In this document: positions 21,552 to 32,519 of the stretch, piece by piece
How the letters are laid out: each line of letters opens with the position of its first letter
How positions within the stretch are numbered: the stretch's first letter is position 1
Assembly (NCBI RefSeq): GCF_033958435.1
Contig: NC_134139.1
Location: 202,289,501 to 202,353,500, forward strand
Reading direction: 5' to 3'
From: Carettochelys insculpta
Lineage: Eukaryota > Chordata > Testudines > Carettochelyidae
Length of the DNA stretch: 64,000 nt
The notes under the pieces: model-generated
Databases searched by the model: none
What the model saw: only the letters and a program-made list of their open reading frames with translations
What the model was told of the DNA's origin: nothing
Position numbers and translations under genes: made by a program

Positions 21552-22530
21552 CCATAGAATCCTATAACCATAGGTCTAGAAGGGACTGCAAAGGTCATCT
21601 AGTCTGACCACCACCCAATTGAGTCTAAGCCATCCCAGTCTCCTTTGAAAACCCTCCAGTGAAAGAGTTTCCACCACTGCCCCAGGCCTCTGTTCCATTG
21701 TCCTTAATGTTAGGATGTTTTTCCTCAGATTCAATCTACATCTGCTCGGCTGGAGTTTGATTCCACTTCACCTTGTCCTGCCCTCGATGGTGAGAGAGAA
21801 CAATTTGTCTTCTTTTTTATGGCGGCCTTTCAAGTATTTGGAGACGGCTGCCGTGTTCCCCCTTCATCTCCTCTTTGCCAAACTCAACACACCACATTCC
21901 TTCAGCCTTTGCTTGTGTAGTACCCAGAGGCACTGAGACCTCCTACTGGGGTGAGCGAAGTCTCTGCTCTACAGTCTAGGCTGCAAACCAGCTGGCCTTC
22001 AACTCATGCAGTAGAGCAGAGGACTGTAACCCCTATAATCACAGGTTCAATCCCTGATGCTGGTGACCTGAGTCTGTCAGTGTTACATTTGTATGACCTG
22101 CATTCTATCCCTTTGATTGTCATTGTTGCTTGTGTCTGGATCCTTTCCTGATTTACTTCATCCTTTCTCTATACGGGTGACAAAACCAGTAACAGAGACA
22201 CAGTTCTCCAGCAGAAGCCTACCCAGTGCTGAGCAGAGTAGCACTGTCACCCCTGCCACGCCACACCTCTCCTAATGTGACCAGAAATTGCATTTGCTTG
22301 TTTTGCAACAGCTTTGCACAGCTGACTCCCCTCATCCCCCAGATCCTTCTCTGCAGTGCTGCTGGCAAGCCCGCAGCCCCCCACTCTGCATTTGGGCATT
22401 TCGGTTTTCCTCCCCAAGCACAGCACCTGACATTTGACTTCATTCAATTTCATTTTGCCGTTTATGGCCCAGTTGTCCAATTGACTAAGATCCACCCTCC
22501 CGGGTGCTGCCAATCTTCTCCCCTTCCCCA
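21552..22530 (-). mobile_element. CR1 LINE 3' portion with a SINE inside
   Basis: Starts at the CR1 3' end (CATAGAATCCTATAACCATAGG, AGAAGGGACTGCAAAGGTCATC). After about 21950 it is interrupted by a SINE and continues at 22260 (CAGAAATTGCATTTGCTTG, GACATTTGACTTCATTC). A further CR1-like piece lies at 22763-22860 (ACAGAGCCCTGTGGAAACC). No intact ORF. Confidence 0.75.
21983..22090 (+). mobile_element. tRNA-related SINE fragment
   Basis: ACTCATGCAGTAGAGCAG followed by CACAGGTTCAATCCCTGATG looks like tRNA A- and B-box promoter blocks. It sits between two halves of a CR1 copy. Confidence 0.55.
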
Positions 22531-22860
22531 GCAGCTTTTCTGACGCCTGCAGTATGTGCTCTGTCAGGGGCCACTGGTGAAGGGTGACGTGGGAGGCCAC
22601 TGGCCACACGACTCCCCCCGCCAGTCTGGGGAACCCTTCAGCCAGAGGCTCCACCACCTTTTGCCCCCTTCCGCCCTTTCCTGCTCTACTCTCTCCCCAC
22701 CTCTTCCCCCAACTGATGTCCCTCCAGCCCCATGTAACCCCTGTGCTCTATTCTTACCTCCAGGTCATTAAAGTTGTTAAACACCAAAATGAGAACAGAG
22801 CCCTGTGGAAACCCACTGGAGAGCCCCTCCAGTCTGTCGTCGTTCCACTAACAACTGCTC

Positions 22861-23771
22861 TCGTTTGCAGGTGCTGAATCCATCACCTAATGACAGTTCC
22901 ACCCAGGACCACACTCCTTGCGCTGCAGGCCCTGTCCTTTCCTTGCTCTGCCCTTGCACTGCCTCCTTCCCCTCTTCCCGACCAACCAGGCAGGGATTAC
23001 CTGGGACAGTGGCGGTGGCAGAGGTCACCTCCACTCCTGCCTACACTCACTGCACAGGCAGCAGCCACTCCTCTCGGCCACACTGAGCCCTCCAGGGCTG
23101 CTGGGCTCTGCTTCTCCCTGGGCGGCAGGGAGTGGAGGTCCCTTCTCGCCGCTGTGGGGAAGTGGGGCTCAGCAGAGCGGAGAAGGTCACCACTCATGCT
23201 GCCTGCATGGGGAGCGCGGTGGGGAGGGGACAAGGGAAGGTGACCCCCTGCTGCTGTCCACGGTCACCCACACCCTGCCCCAGGTAATCCGCCCCCACCT
23301 GGCCATAGGACGGCTGGGGCGGCCGCTACAGGGCTCCCAACATTATGGGGCCTTGGCCAGCCCTGCCCAGTTAGTGCTGTGGATAGGACGGCTCTGGTTC
23401 CACCAAGCCTCCAGCTTCCTGATGGGATTATTACTAGCATTTCTGACAGCCGCTTTCTGAATACCCAGCAGCAGCCATGGCCCGGATGGCTGTTTCCATC
23501 ACTGTCTGCCCAGGGGGAACAGCCTTTCCTTTAGGCTGCATTGTCACTTAGAGAACAGGGTGCCTCCTCCGTTCAGAGGGCTGGGGCAGAACTCTCCTGC
23601 CATGGACCGGGACCATATTCCTAGGAGTCCTGGCTCTGCACTGCCTGTCATCTGGATTCCAGCCCCCTGGCCCAAGTGGTGCTTCGCACTGCTAGTTCCT
23701 ATGATGCCCCCGGGCAGACCCCTCCGCACTGCTGCAGCTGACACCCCTTTCATTCCTTGGGTGCCCTGAAG
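22861..23771. other. Sequence upstream of the first recognised FReD-gene exon
   Basis: GC-rich, with many open frames but no exon I can defend. A hydrophobic run at about 23420-23457 (MGLLLAFLTAAF) ends at a stop with no splice donor, so I do not call it the signal-peptide exon. The polypyrimidine stretch at 23741-23760 precedes the acceptor at 23770-23771. Confidence 0.5.
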
Positions 23772-23994
23772 CACGAGGAGAAGAATAGCCGAAACTCCAC
23801 GGTGGAGCAGCGGGTGCAGGAGCTGGAGCAGCGTTACAACGAGGCCAGCACGCTGCAACACATCCAAGCCACACTGCTCTACGACATGCAGGCCCAGATC
23901 CACAACATCTCCCTGCTGGCCGAATGGGCCCGGCACAACCCCGGCTGCCTCGTTCCCGCCGAGATAAGGTCACAGCAGGAGATGCACCGCCCAG
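23772..23994 (+). CDS. Fibrinogen-domain protein (FGL1/angiopoietin-like type), first visible exon
   Basis: Encodes about 74 residues (HEEKNSRNSTVEQRVQELEQ...EMHRP) rich in Glu, Gln and Leu with heptad-like spacing. This fits the coiled-coil oligomerisation region that precedes the fibrinogen domain in angiopoietin-like and FGL proteins. It has two N-glycosylation sequons (NST, NIS) and one cysteine (NPGC). The acceptor is AG at 23770-23771; an in-frame TGA at 23739-23741 rules out a longer exon. The donor is GTGAGG at 23995, leaving phase 1, which matches the next exon. The signal-peptide exon was not found, so the N-terminus is missing. With the next four exons the visible protein is 306 residues, presumably secreted. 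Exact orthology is unresolved. Confidence 0.85.
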
Positions 23995-24138
23995 GTGAGG
24001 GGGGAGTAGCTGGGATGGGGAGGAGGGGCTGAAATCCAGGCTAGAGGCCTGAGCTGGCTTTGATGTACTGAAATTGCACTGGCAGGGAAAGCTGGGGCAG
24101 AACTGGCAGCTGCATGTGTTGTACCATCCCAGGCTAGT

Positions 24139-24307
24139 CATAAGGTGGAAGGATAGTTCGATGGCTTGAGTGTTGGCCTGCTCAACCCAGGGCTGTGAGC
24201 TCTGCCCTTGAGGGAGCCAGTTCAGCATCTGGGGCTGATAGGCTTTTTTAAAAAATAAATAAAATGAGAAAGGCGGGGGAGTGGTGTTTGGCCTGAGGTC
24301 CCTTCTG
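24139..24307 (+). mobile_element. tRNA-derived SINE (turtle type)
   Basis: AGTTCGATGGCTTGAGTGTTGG (A box), GGGCTGTGAGCTCTGCC (B box), the CTTGAGGGAGCCAGTTCAG block, and a 3' end GGTCCCTTCTGGCTCTATGG that resembles the CR1 tail. Inserted in the intron after exon 23772-23994. Sharing a 3' end with the resident LINE is the known arrangement of turtle SINEs that use CR1 machinery. Confidence 0.8.
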
Positions 24308-24310
24308 GCT

Positions 24311-24537
24311 CTATGGCCATGTCTACACTTGCCCATTCGGCAGATAGGAATAAGGGATTTTGAAGTTGCCAGGGTCCTTTCAAAAAGGAGCCACGCAGCA
24401 GTGAGCCACGGCAATTTCAAAGTGCCGCGGCTGCTGGCATGCTAATGAGGCGCTGAATATGTATTTCTGCGCTTCGTTAGTAATCTTCGAAATGGCCGTT
24501 TTGAAGTTTTGGGCTAGTGTAGACATAGCCTACGTGA
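24311..24537. mobile_element. MITE of the GCCTCATTAGCATGC family
   Basis: GGCCATGTCTACACTTG at the left pairs with CTAGTGTAGACATAGCC at the right. Inside are GCATGCTAATGAGGCGCTGAATAT-like words shared with 51110-51510. Confidence 0.75.
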
Positions 24538-24546
24538 TGTGTATCT

Positions 24547-24967
24547 CTATGGGTTCGTCTACACTTGCATTCCTCTTTCGAAAGTGGTATGCAAATGAGG
24601 TAAATTGAAAATGCAAATGAAGTGTAAATTTGCGTATTTGGCACCTCATTTGCATATTCCAGTTTTGAAAGCACTTCTTTCGAAAGAAGAAAGCCCGTGT
24701 AGACGCTCCTTTTTCAAAAGTAAACCCCATCTTCGAAAGAATCCTTCTTCCCATTAAATAAAATGAAGAAGGATTCTTTCGAAGATGGGGTTTACTTTCG
24801 AAAGAGCAGCATCTACACTGGCTTTCCTCTTTCAAAAGACGCGCTTTTGAAATTAGAATATGCAAACAAGGTGCCAAATATGCACATTTATACCTCATTT
24901 GTATTTTCGATTTATCTTATTTGCATACCTCTTTCGAAAGAGGAATGCAAGCATAGACTCACCCTAT
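24547..24967. mobile_element. Palindromic MITE of the TTTCGAAAG family
   Basis: The whole element folds on itself: TTCGTCTACACTTGCATTCC at the left against GGAATGCAAGCATAGACTC at the right. The centre is a perfect 29-bp stem (24721-24749 with 24766-24794) around a 16-bp loop. TTTCGAAAG recurs throughout. A second copy is at 38783-39176. No coding capacity. Confidence 0.8.
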
Positions 24968-27734
24968 ATGTATTAAAATGGCCTAGGGCTGTTGCTGGTC
25001 TCAGAGCTAGTCAGAGTGATGAACACAAGCTCAGGTATGACATGTGATAGTTGCACCTCCCATGGCTATGTAGACATGAGTGGGAACTTTCACGTGTGAT
25101 GAAGCGGGGGTGAAAGCCTTGAGTCATTCTGATCGGGAATGCTTGGAAGAAAAGCTATCACTTAGTTCTAGATCAGCACAGCGTTCAGCACCATTGGAGG
25201 TTGGGTCTGTCGACATACATGCCAACTGTAAAAAAAATGAGACAAGATGGCGTCATTGCATCTCATGCAGGTTCACCCTGATTTTAGGCTAAGCGTTTCA
25301 TGAGTTGATTTTTGGGTATATAATTTGAGAGCCCCTTGGGGTGTGACTGTCAGAATTACTGAGCACCAAGGGAACCGACTGGCTGCCTCAGGAACAGCAT
25401 GTTCTCAGGGCCTCTGAGAAGATGGCCTGATGTCCTCTTGATGCTGATGGCATGCATGCAACATGTGACAGAAGGGAGGTCTTCCTAGCCCCTCCTTGCC
25501 AAAGTGCCACAAGTACAGCTGGCTCAAAAAGGGCCATTAATTTTCCCAGAAAATTTCACTCTCTCTTCTTGAAATTGTCCTTTATTTTTTTCATTGAAAA
25601 AAATTAAAGAGTTTGGTTACAAGAATCATTTTTGGTACAACTTTTGAAAACCAAAACTAAATTCTTTATTTTTTTACGCAAAACCTGAGTTGTTGTTGTT
25701 GTTTTAATCAAGAACTGAATTTTTTTATCCAAAAGGCTTTTGGTTTCTGTTTTTCATACAGAAACTGAAAATAAAAATGGTCATATAGTTGAAACCCCAT
25801 TTTTCACCAAAAAGCTATTATGATGGAAACATCTCCCCCAGCTCCTATCCACAGCCCTGACCCAGTGGGCTCAGCTCTAAATGTAGGAAGGACAAGCTGG
25901 TCTGGTTCCTCAGCCATTCAGGTCTCGGCTTCGGACATAAGATTGAAAATGATAGGTTACAGAAGGATGTAGATATTTACTTGGTAAGAATCAGGTTGAG
26001 CCCAACGGCTGTTTTTACATGTGCTGAGCAACAGACCTGACTTGTGAGGGACTTTCACCTTCCAACCTGAATGTGATTTCAGACAGTGGTGTTGGGAGGA
26101 AAAGCATGTTAGTTGGTTACTGATCCCATGAGCCAGCCAGTCGAATTGCTTTCCATCATCCTTGTTTTGCATGATTTCCCAGCCTCGGATAACATGGTAG
26201 CTTGGCTACAATGCCTCTAACTAGCAAGTGTGCCTAAGTCATTTCTCTCTGGAGGAGTAAATGACCTGCTGGAGAAAGATACGTGGAGGTGGTGGTGGTA
26301 CTGGGCAGCAAACACCAGACCAAACAAACCCAGAGTGGCTCCCCTGTGAAATTTCCTTGCTTTCTTGGGTTCCCTTTAATAGCACTGCCAGACCCCTTGG
26401 GCAGAAACAGTCCAATGAAACTCTGACACCAGTCCCAAAATAGTGGGCTTTGATTGGCTTTCCTTTCTTCCATCCATGCTTCCCACAGCCAATGGGAGAC
26501 CTCAAAGCAAATGGGCACTCTAATTGGTTGCTTGGAATACTGAAACACCCATTCCTCCTCTCCCAGTGTACTTTCATGGGCTTCCAGAATTGTGCTCTTG
26601 TTCCTTCCATTTCCCTCATGGAACCTTCTCCCTCCCAGCCCCAAAATTGGTTTTTTATAACCCCCTTAGTCCCATAGATTTGGCAACGCTGAGTAATAAG
26701 GTCAGCTTGGGTTTGGTCTGGTCTAGTGTGGGTAGGAGGAAGTTATCTTTGATTGTGTGAGCTATTGTGAGATCTCTCTCTCTCATTCTTTCCTTCTAAC
26801 CTCCTCCTTTCTCAACTAAGGTCTGGGTGGGAATTGTTCACACTCATCACCTTCCTCAACTTTCACTCAGTCTTTCCTCAGACAAACCCTCTTTGGACTT
26901 ATCCACACTGGAGCGTACAAACAGGCTCTGGCATAGGCATGTGCCCCAAACCCCTGGTAGGCGGTACGACCAAATAAGGATGTTAGGGTTTGGCCACACA
27001 CATGTCCACACCTCTTTAAATTAAGAGTATCAAAGCCAGGCAATGTCAGGTGCATTATGGGAGATTTTACCCCGCTCTCTGATGTGTCCAACACTGGCCA
27101 GCTATGGAGAATGGAAACAGGACGAGGTCATTCTGATCCAATGTGGGAAGGGAAAAGCCCAGCAGAAATTTGGGTTCTGCAAAACTCTTATCATTTCCAC
27201 CTTCACTTAAATAGCAAAGAAATTTAATTTAAAACCCAAGGACATATTATTCTAATTTTGTGGAGATCTGTGCGGGTCGAGATGAGTCTAAACTGTGAAT
27301 TATTTTTATCCCAAGTCAGCTGTGAATCCAACCTGCCCCAGGCTCAAGGGTTTCTGCTTCTAATTCAGACTCAGCTCCTGGGCACACAGTTTCATTCAGG
27401 ATCCGTATTTGAGTTCAAATGTCCGAAATTGTGATTGGGTATGGATCTGGGGTTCCGGTTCAAACTCTCCTCTCTGTGCAGTAGAAGAAGTTTTGTCTGT
27501 GAAAATCAGTCTTGCTCACTTTTTAGGATAGCCGGAGGGATAAAATAAAATTGAGTAAATGTCCCAATTCCAGCACTTAAATTTTGCCCAAGTCAAACAG
27601 AGCTCATACTTCAAATGGCTTAAATTCTAATCTACATCTGGAACGCTGCGAAATTTTTGGTTGAATTCTCACAGAGAAGCATGTCCTCCTTTCTGTGAAC
27701 TAGATGTGAAACTGTGTCTCTGTTTTCTGTGTAG
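24968..27734. other. Intron sequence, mostly unassigned
   Basis: Intron between the first two recognised FReD-gene exons. Most shows no identifiable feature. 25540-25835 is AT-rich with TGAAAA/TTTTCA-type inverted words, probably a decayed MITE. 26230-26700 and 27100-27700 carry nothing I can name. Confidence 0.5.
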
Positions 27735-27872
27735 ATGTGAAGCACGCGAAGAACTGCCCAATAGACTGTGCGTCCATTTACTACAATGGGATCCGGAGGT
27801 CTGGTGTTTACAGCATTATGCCCTCTGTCGGAGGCATGCCGATAGAAGTGCTGTGTGAAATGGACACGGAAG
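27735..27872 (+). CDS. Fibrinogen-domain protein, exon encoding the start of the FReD
   Basis: Encodes 46 residues beginning DVKHAKNCPIDCASIYY, then RRSGVYSIMPSVGGMPIEVLC and EMDTEG. This is the N-terminal A subdomain of the fibrinogen C-terminal domain: the paired-cysteine CxxDC start, the SGVYxIxP strand and the conserved VxCEM(D/E)T ending. Acceptor CTGTGTAG ends at 27734, donor GTAGTG starts at 27873; phase 1 on both sides, in keeping with its neighbours. The cysteine in the CxxDC motif and the one in LCEM would form the first domain disulfide. Confidence 0.93.
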
Positions 27873-28384
27873 GTAGTGTAACAGGCAGCTATTTTCCCGA
27901 GCGGTTTTTCTCACAGGGCTCAGGCAGAGCATGAGAGAGAACTTCAGACGGCTGTGTACACAACAACCGGAGAGGAAGCAAAGGCTTCCTAGCAGAGATA
28001 GTCTCACCTTCTGGAGTCCGGGAACACCAGCTGTGGGAACCCCAGTGGAAGTGTTTTACTAAGCTGCAGTGGTGGAACTAGTGTTTTTACCCTCAGGACC
28101 TATTCAGGCAAGGATGAATTCCCCTCCTTGAGGCATGCTGTGTTGGAGAAGCTCCTGGTGTTTGTGCTGTTGGAGTCTCATGTTGAGTCAAAGGGAGGAA
28201 GGACAGTGTCACACTTGCCAGGGTAACTGCACCTGTGTTTCCTCTCCAGGGTCCCTTGAGGGCACACATGTATGGTTTCAGGCTCCCAGCTTTCACCTCT
28301 CTTGGGGAGAAGCCGGCATCTCTCTTCCTCCCGATTAGGGTTTTTAAGGCTGCACAGCTCCTTGCCTTTTAAGAGTGGGTTAGA

Positions 28385-28485
28385 TAAACACAGGTCAGGA
28401 ACAGTTTTGTTATTACTGCTTCAGTGCAGTGAACTAGACTGGATGACCTGTTGAGGTCCCTTTCACTCCTACATTTTCAGGCCAG
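28385..28485 (+). mobile_element. CR1 3' terminal fragment
   Basis: AACTAGACTGGATGACCTGTTGAGGTCCC is the typical CR1 3' block. Intronic, about 120 bp before the next exon. Confidence 0.65.
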
Positions 28486-28606
28486 TTAGCCAATTTCAGT
28501 AGGAGGTGGTGGCGAGTCAAGTTTCTTGGCCCAGGAGGAGGTTGTGTCCACCATTAATGTCACTAATGGAAGACTCAAATTGCCTTCACCTTTTTCCCTT
28601 TGGCAG

Positions 28607-28823
28607 GTGGCGGTTGGACCATCATCCAGCGACGGCAGGATGGTTCAGTCAACTTCACCCGGACGTGGAACGAGTACCGAGATGGCTTTGGGGATTTAAA
28701 CGGCGAATTCTGGCTGGGCAACGAGAACATTCACAAGGTGACGAACCAAGGGGACTACTCGCTCCGCATTGACTTGGAAGACTGGAACAACAAGCACAAG
28801 CATGCCTTCTATCAGATCTTCAG
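28607..28823 (+). CDS. Fibrinogen-domain protein, central FReD exon
   Basis: Encodes 72 residues starting GGGWTIIQRRQDGSVNFTRT, then WNEYRDGFGDLNGEFWLGNE, NIHKVTNQGDYSLRIDL and AFYQIF. These are the most conserved FReD motifs (GGWTxxQRR, WxxYxxGFG, GEFWLGNxxI). An NFT glycosylation sequon is present. The acceptor is TTTGGCAG (ends 28606) and the donor GTAGGA (28824); the exon ends in phase 2, and the split Ser codon is completed in the next exon. It is open throughout, with no sign of pseudogene decay. Confidence 0.95.
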
Positions 28824-29037
28824 GTAGGAGGGCACCATGCCCTGCCCTGGGTTCTTGCTGACGACAAAGGGCCGTGTCCTACCAGGCCTTCATGCCAGTG
28901 GCTGTTCTGAGCCCAGAAGGCTTGTGGGATTGGGCCCAAGTTGTGGTTAGTTCCTGGTCTATTTGCTTGACTCACACAGCAAGTGCCAGGGAAGAAGTTA
29001 AGTCCTCACTTCCTGATCAGTTGTGTAGCATTTTGGT

Positions 29038-29310
29038 TTAGGACCATACCACAGAAATACGGCAATTGCCCTAGTGGATCAAACCGAGGTCATCCAAGCT
29101 CATGTCCTGTTTCCGACAGTGGCCAGCCCCAGAGCCCTTCCAGAAGGGGGCGAGAATCCTCCAAGTGGACAAATATGGAATAACCAGCCCAGAGGGGAAG
29201 GTTTCAGCCTGCCCTGGCCTCTCTTGCACTGGGAAGCTGTGATTGGCAGATACACCTGGGCTAGCACCTGAGAATAACAGTGTGGCCACAGGAGGGCTGC
29301 TGCCTGCATA
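29038..29310 (-). mobile_element. CR1/L3-type LINE 3' fragment
   Basis: GGACCATACCACAGAAATACGG and TTCCGACAGTGGCCAGCCCC parallel the CATACTGGGTCAGACC...CGACAGTGGCCAATGCC order at 46960-47240. Diverged. Confidence 0.5.
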
Positions 29311-29467
29311 TGCCCCTAAGAGGTCTGACGGACAGGCTGTATTTGGGCAGCTAGCCCCTCTTGCCATGGCCGTACTGCAATATGGTCTAACTCCAGCAGA
29401 GCCAGTGCCTGTGTGTGCCCATCAAAGCTGGAAATGACATCTCCCAACTGCCATGTATATGTAGCCC

Positions 29468-29674
29468 CAGGACAAGTATCAGCAGGGCAGTCGTGTTAGT
29501 CTGTATCTTCAGAAACAACAGGAAGTCCTGTGGCACCTTATAGACTAACAGCTGTTTTGGAGCATCAGCTTTCGTGGGCATCTTGCATCTGACAAAGGGG
29601 ATCTTTGCTCACGAAAACTTTTGCTCCAAAAATGTTGCTAGTCTATAAGGCACCACAGCACTTCTCATTGTTTT
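29468..29674. mobile_element. Head-to-head dimer of PLE tails
   Basis: Left arm GTCGTGTTAGTCTGTATC, GTGGCACCTTATAGACTAAC, CAGCTTTCGTGGGC; right arm CTCACGAAAACTTTTGCTCC, GTCTATAAGGCACCACAG in the opposite sense. TGTAGCCC occurs at both outer ends (29460-29467 and 29675-29682), a likely target-site duplication. Confidence 0.75.
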
Positions 29675-30139
29675 TGTAGCCCTGGGAGTTAATTTATGCC
29701 CTGCAGCTCATGCATTTCTGGAGGTTCGCCAGTCTCTGGTGCATGGAGCTGACCCAGAGCCTAATGGAATCTCCCACGGACCTTAGGGAGATGCCAGGCC
29801 AGGTCCAAAACACTTAAAAACTTTCATCCTTGGTGATGTAACTGTGGGTGTTCCTGTTAGTTCACACCCAGCTGGGGGATGTTAGTCTGCACAAAGGGCC
29901 ATCTAGACAAGCCCAAAGGCTGGGATATTTAAAGTGAGCTGGTGGTAGACTGGTCAAACAAAACCTGTAGAAAAAGATTGATGAGTCTGCTGAGCACCCG
30001 ATTCCCTACCCTGCTCCACCTGTACCAGGGAGATTCCAGCTGAGAAGAAAAGGGTGTCAGCTCTGCATCAAAGCAGACCCACCTTATTAGAGGGACTGTC
30101 TAAAGAGCAGCATTGGTAGCAACATAGCCCTTGATTGTG

Positions 30140-30540
30140 GCTTTAGATTCTCATGCCACCTACTCCAACTAAGGCAACCATATCTCCCTGTCCCAAATAC
30201 AGGACAGGGAGATATGGAAGAGAGGTGGTTCCTTCAAGCCCCAGGGGGAGCCAGGAAGGAGGCAGCAGCTGCTGGAACTCCCCAAACCACGGGCTGCGGC
30301 AGCCCCAAGGAAGCAGCAGGGATGGGGAAGCCTCCCATGCTCCCCCCACTTCCCCAAGCCCTGGGGAAGGGGAAGGTAGGCTAACCTGTGGGCTCCCTGC
30401 TCTGCTTCACCACTGCTGGTGGAAAGTATGGGACAATTAGTCCCTTTTCTAAAATAAGTAGGGACACCCTTTTGGCGTTCCAAATAGAGGGCCATCCCAC
30501 CAAAAACGGGACAGACAGTCACCTTAACTCCAACCCTCCA
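30140..30540. mobile_element. DNA element with a perfect terminal hairpin
   Basis: Near the left end CCATATCTCCCTGTCC (30178-30193) pairs perfectly with 30202-30217 around an 8-base loop. Near the right, AAACGGGACAGACAGTCACC is a partial, diverged match to the same words. Probably a non-autonomous transposon; superfamily not assigned. Confidence 0.45.
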
Positions 30541-30762
30541 GTAAGTGGGGTTGAGTTAGATCAGTGCTAACCCACATCATCCCCAAGGGGGAGATGGGGG
30601 CTGGGACATCCGCTGGCGAGGGGCAGACACAGTGAGAACACCCAGGCTAGATAACTGGATGCAGATAGATTCACTGCAAGAATAAAACTTTCAATGCTCA
30701 GCTTGGAAAGGAGATGTAGAAACCCCCAAGAGACAATCCAACCTGTTCCTTCTTGTTTGCAG

Positions 30763-30958
30763 TATTGAGGACGAAACCAACTTTTACCGCCTGCACGTGG
30801 AGGGCTTCAGTGGGACCGTGGAGGACTCCTTTGCCTGGTACCACAACAAAAGGAGTTTCAGCACGCCTGACACAGGAAACGTCTGTGCCGAAATCTCCCA
30901 CGGAGGCTGGTGGTATCACCAGTGCTTCTTCTCCAACCTCAATGGAGTGTACTACAAG
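30763..30958 (+). CDS. Fibrinogen-domain protein, FReD exon with the reduced calcium loop
   Basis: Encodes SIEDETNFYRLHVEGFSGTV, then EDSFAWYHNKRSFSTPDTGN, VCAEISHGGWWYHQC and NLNGVYYK. The motif YxLxVxGFSG, the GGWWxxxC core and SNLNGxYY place it in the C-terminal half of the FReD. The second disulfide pair is visible (VCAE, HQC). Between FST and the first of these cysteines, most family members have a DxDxD-type calcium-binding loop; here only PDTGNV remains. Acceptor TTTGCAG (ends 30762), donor GTACAG (30959), phase 0 at the end. Reading frame intact. Confidence 0.95.
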
Positions 30959-30974
30959 GTACAGTTGCCATGTG

Positions 30975-32519
30975 AAGGATGTAGGCATTGCTATGCCATG
31001 TATGAGGCTGCAAGGAAGCTGTCGTTCAATTTATACCAGCAGCCAAGCACAGCAAACGAGGGCCCTACCTCATTGCTTTGAGATACCTTGATTTCCTTGA
31101 AAGATATTGTTGGAATTATTAATAATATTTGAAGTTATTAATGTTAATACAGGAACCCACCAAACACTAATTGTACTATTAACTCCTTTGCTGAATCTGA
31201 AGGCCAAACAGTAGAAATGTACCATGTACCATTGCTCTAAACACGCTGAAAGATTTTTTTCGCACATATTTTCAGTAAAACTCTTGGACAGGTCATGGGC
31301 AATAAAAAAGAAAAAAAACAAGGATGCTCTCTTCACCTGTCCATGGCTATTACTACAAATATGCATGGCAAAATGGGAAGCTGCCAGGTCCTCCCGCCCC
31401 GCCACCCCTCCTAGGTCTGAGCCATGGAAGGTAGCGAGTTGATCCAGTAGCTCCCAGCTGCCAAGAACAGAAGTCTCTGGAAGTCACAGATTCCTTGATC
31501 TCCATGACAAAAGTGTAGCCTTACTAATAAACAGTTTACTGCCCCCAAAAAGTAACAAATCATCTGTAAGTATTGACTTACAAAAGTGATATATTTACAA
31601 CCCCAGTGGTGCTCAGCTCTATGAGGGCTAGCTCCAGTGTGGTCAGGAAGGAATTAGCAAATATCCTTCAAGAGGCTACCTTTTCTATCATTGAACAAAC
31701 AGGGCATGTCATTGCCAGCTAAAACCTAGTTTTAGATAGTTCATCCTAATTTCCAGTCTGACTCCAGATAAGATCTATAATCTTCTTATTCCTGAGGTCT
31801 TTTCTCCTTATCTCTTCCCTTCTTTCCACCTAACCTCTTTCATTGCACCTTGGCTCACTTAGGAGACCACTTCTGTGTGGGGTGGGAAGGTCTATATTGA
31901 CTCCTTTGAAGAGATTTTTTTATTAAAAGTCATCCGCAGTCACTTTCTCCTTCTTTTGTCCACTATTCTTTCAATGATTCAGCCTCCCTACTTCACTTCT
32001 TTTGGTCTTTTAACTCATTATGTGTAAGGCCTTTCTTCCACTTCCTAGTCAGGGCCTTTTGTTACAATACATTAACGTTTCTTTCATCTAACTCAAACAA
32101 ACTTTAATTCTTCAACTTAACTATTTTTATCCTACAGACACAGCAGAAAATAGAACTTTCTTCTGCATCTAGGCAACTGGTACATGTGTGATGCATTTCA
32201 GAACCAATCCAGCTTTACCAGGACTACTTTTGACTTTCCAGCCTTGTCTGAAGCTTTCAGTCAGCTGCCATGTAAAACAATAACAGCAACCAGCTGACAC
32301 ACACCATGTTTTGGTTGTGGACTTGCTTCAAATTATAATGCACTGATTTGTAGGATGGGGCAGTATTGAGTTCTGGACCTGTGTTCTAGGGCTAACATCT
32401 TGCAATCAACCAGAGCTATGAGTTTGTACCCACTGGAGCTGGGAATTGCCACCTGCACTAGGCTTCAGTGCTGATTTCTAGGCTTGGTAGGCTGCAGGAC
32501 ATCCCAGCTTTAATCTAAT
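30975..32519. other. Intron sequence, unassigned
   Basis: Part of the intron before the last FReD-gene exon. AT-rich with short poly-A/T runs. I see no gene and no repeat I can name. Confidence 0.4.

Noticed and set aside
23416..23457. Hydrophobic MGLLLAFLTAAF as a signal-peptide exon for the FReD gene
   Set aside because: It ends directly at a stop codon, no GT donor follows in a usable place, and it is very short. The first exon remains unknown.
23692..24420. 242-codon open frame on the - strand over the first FReD exon
   Set aside because: It is antisense to a well-supported exon, with no domain and an implausible cysteine- and proline-rich composition; a shadow of the GC-rich coding strand.
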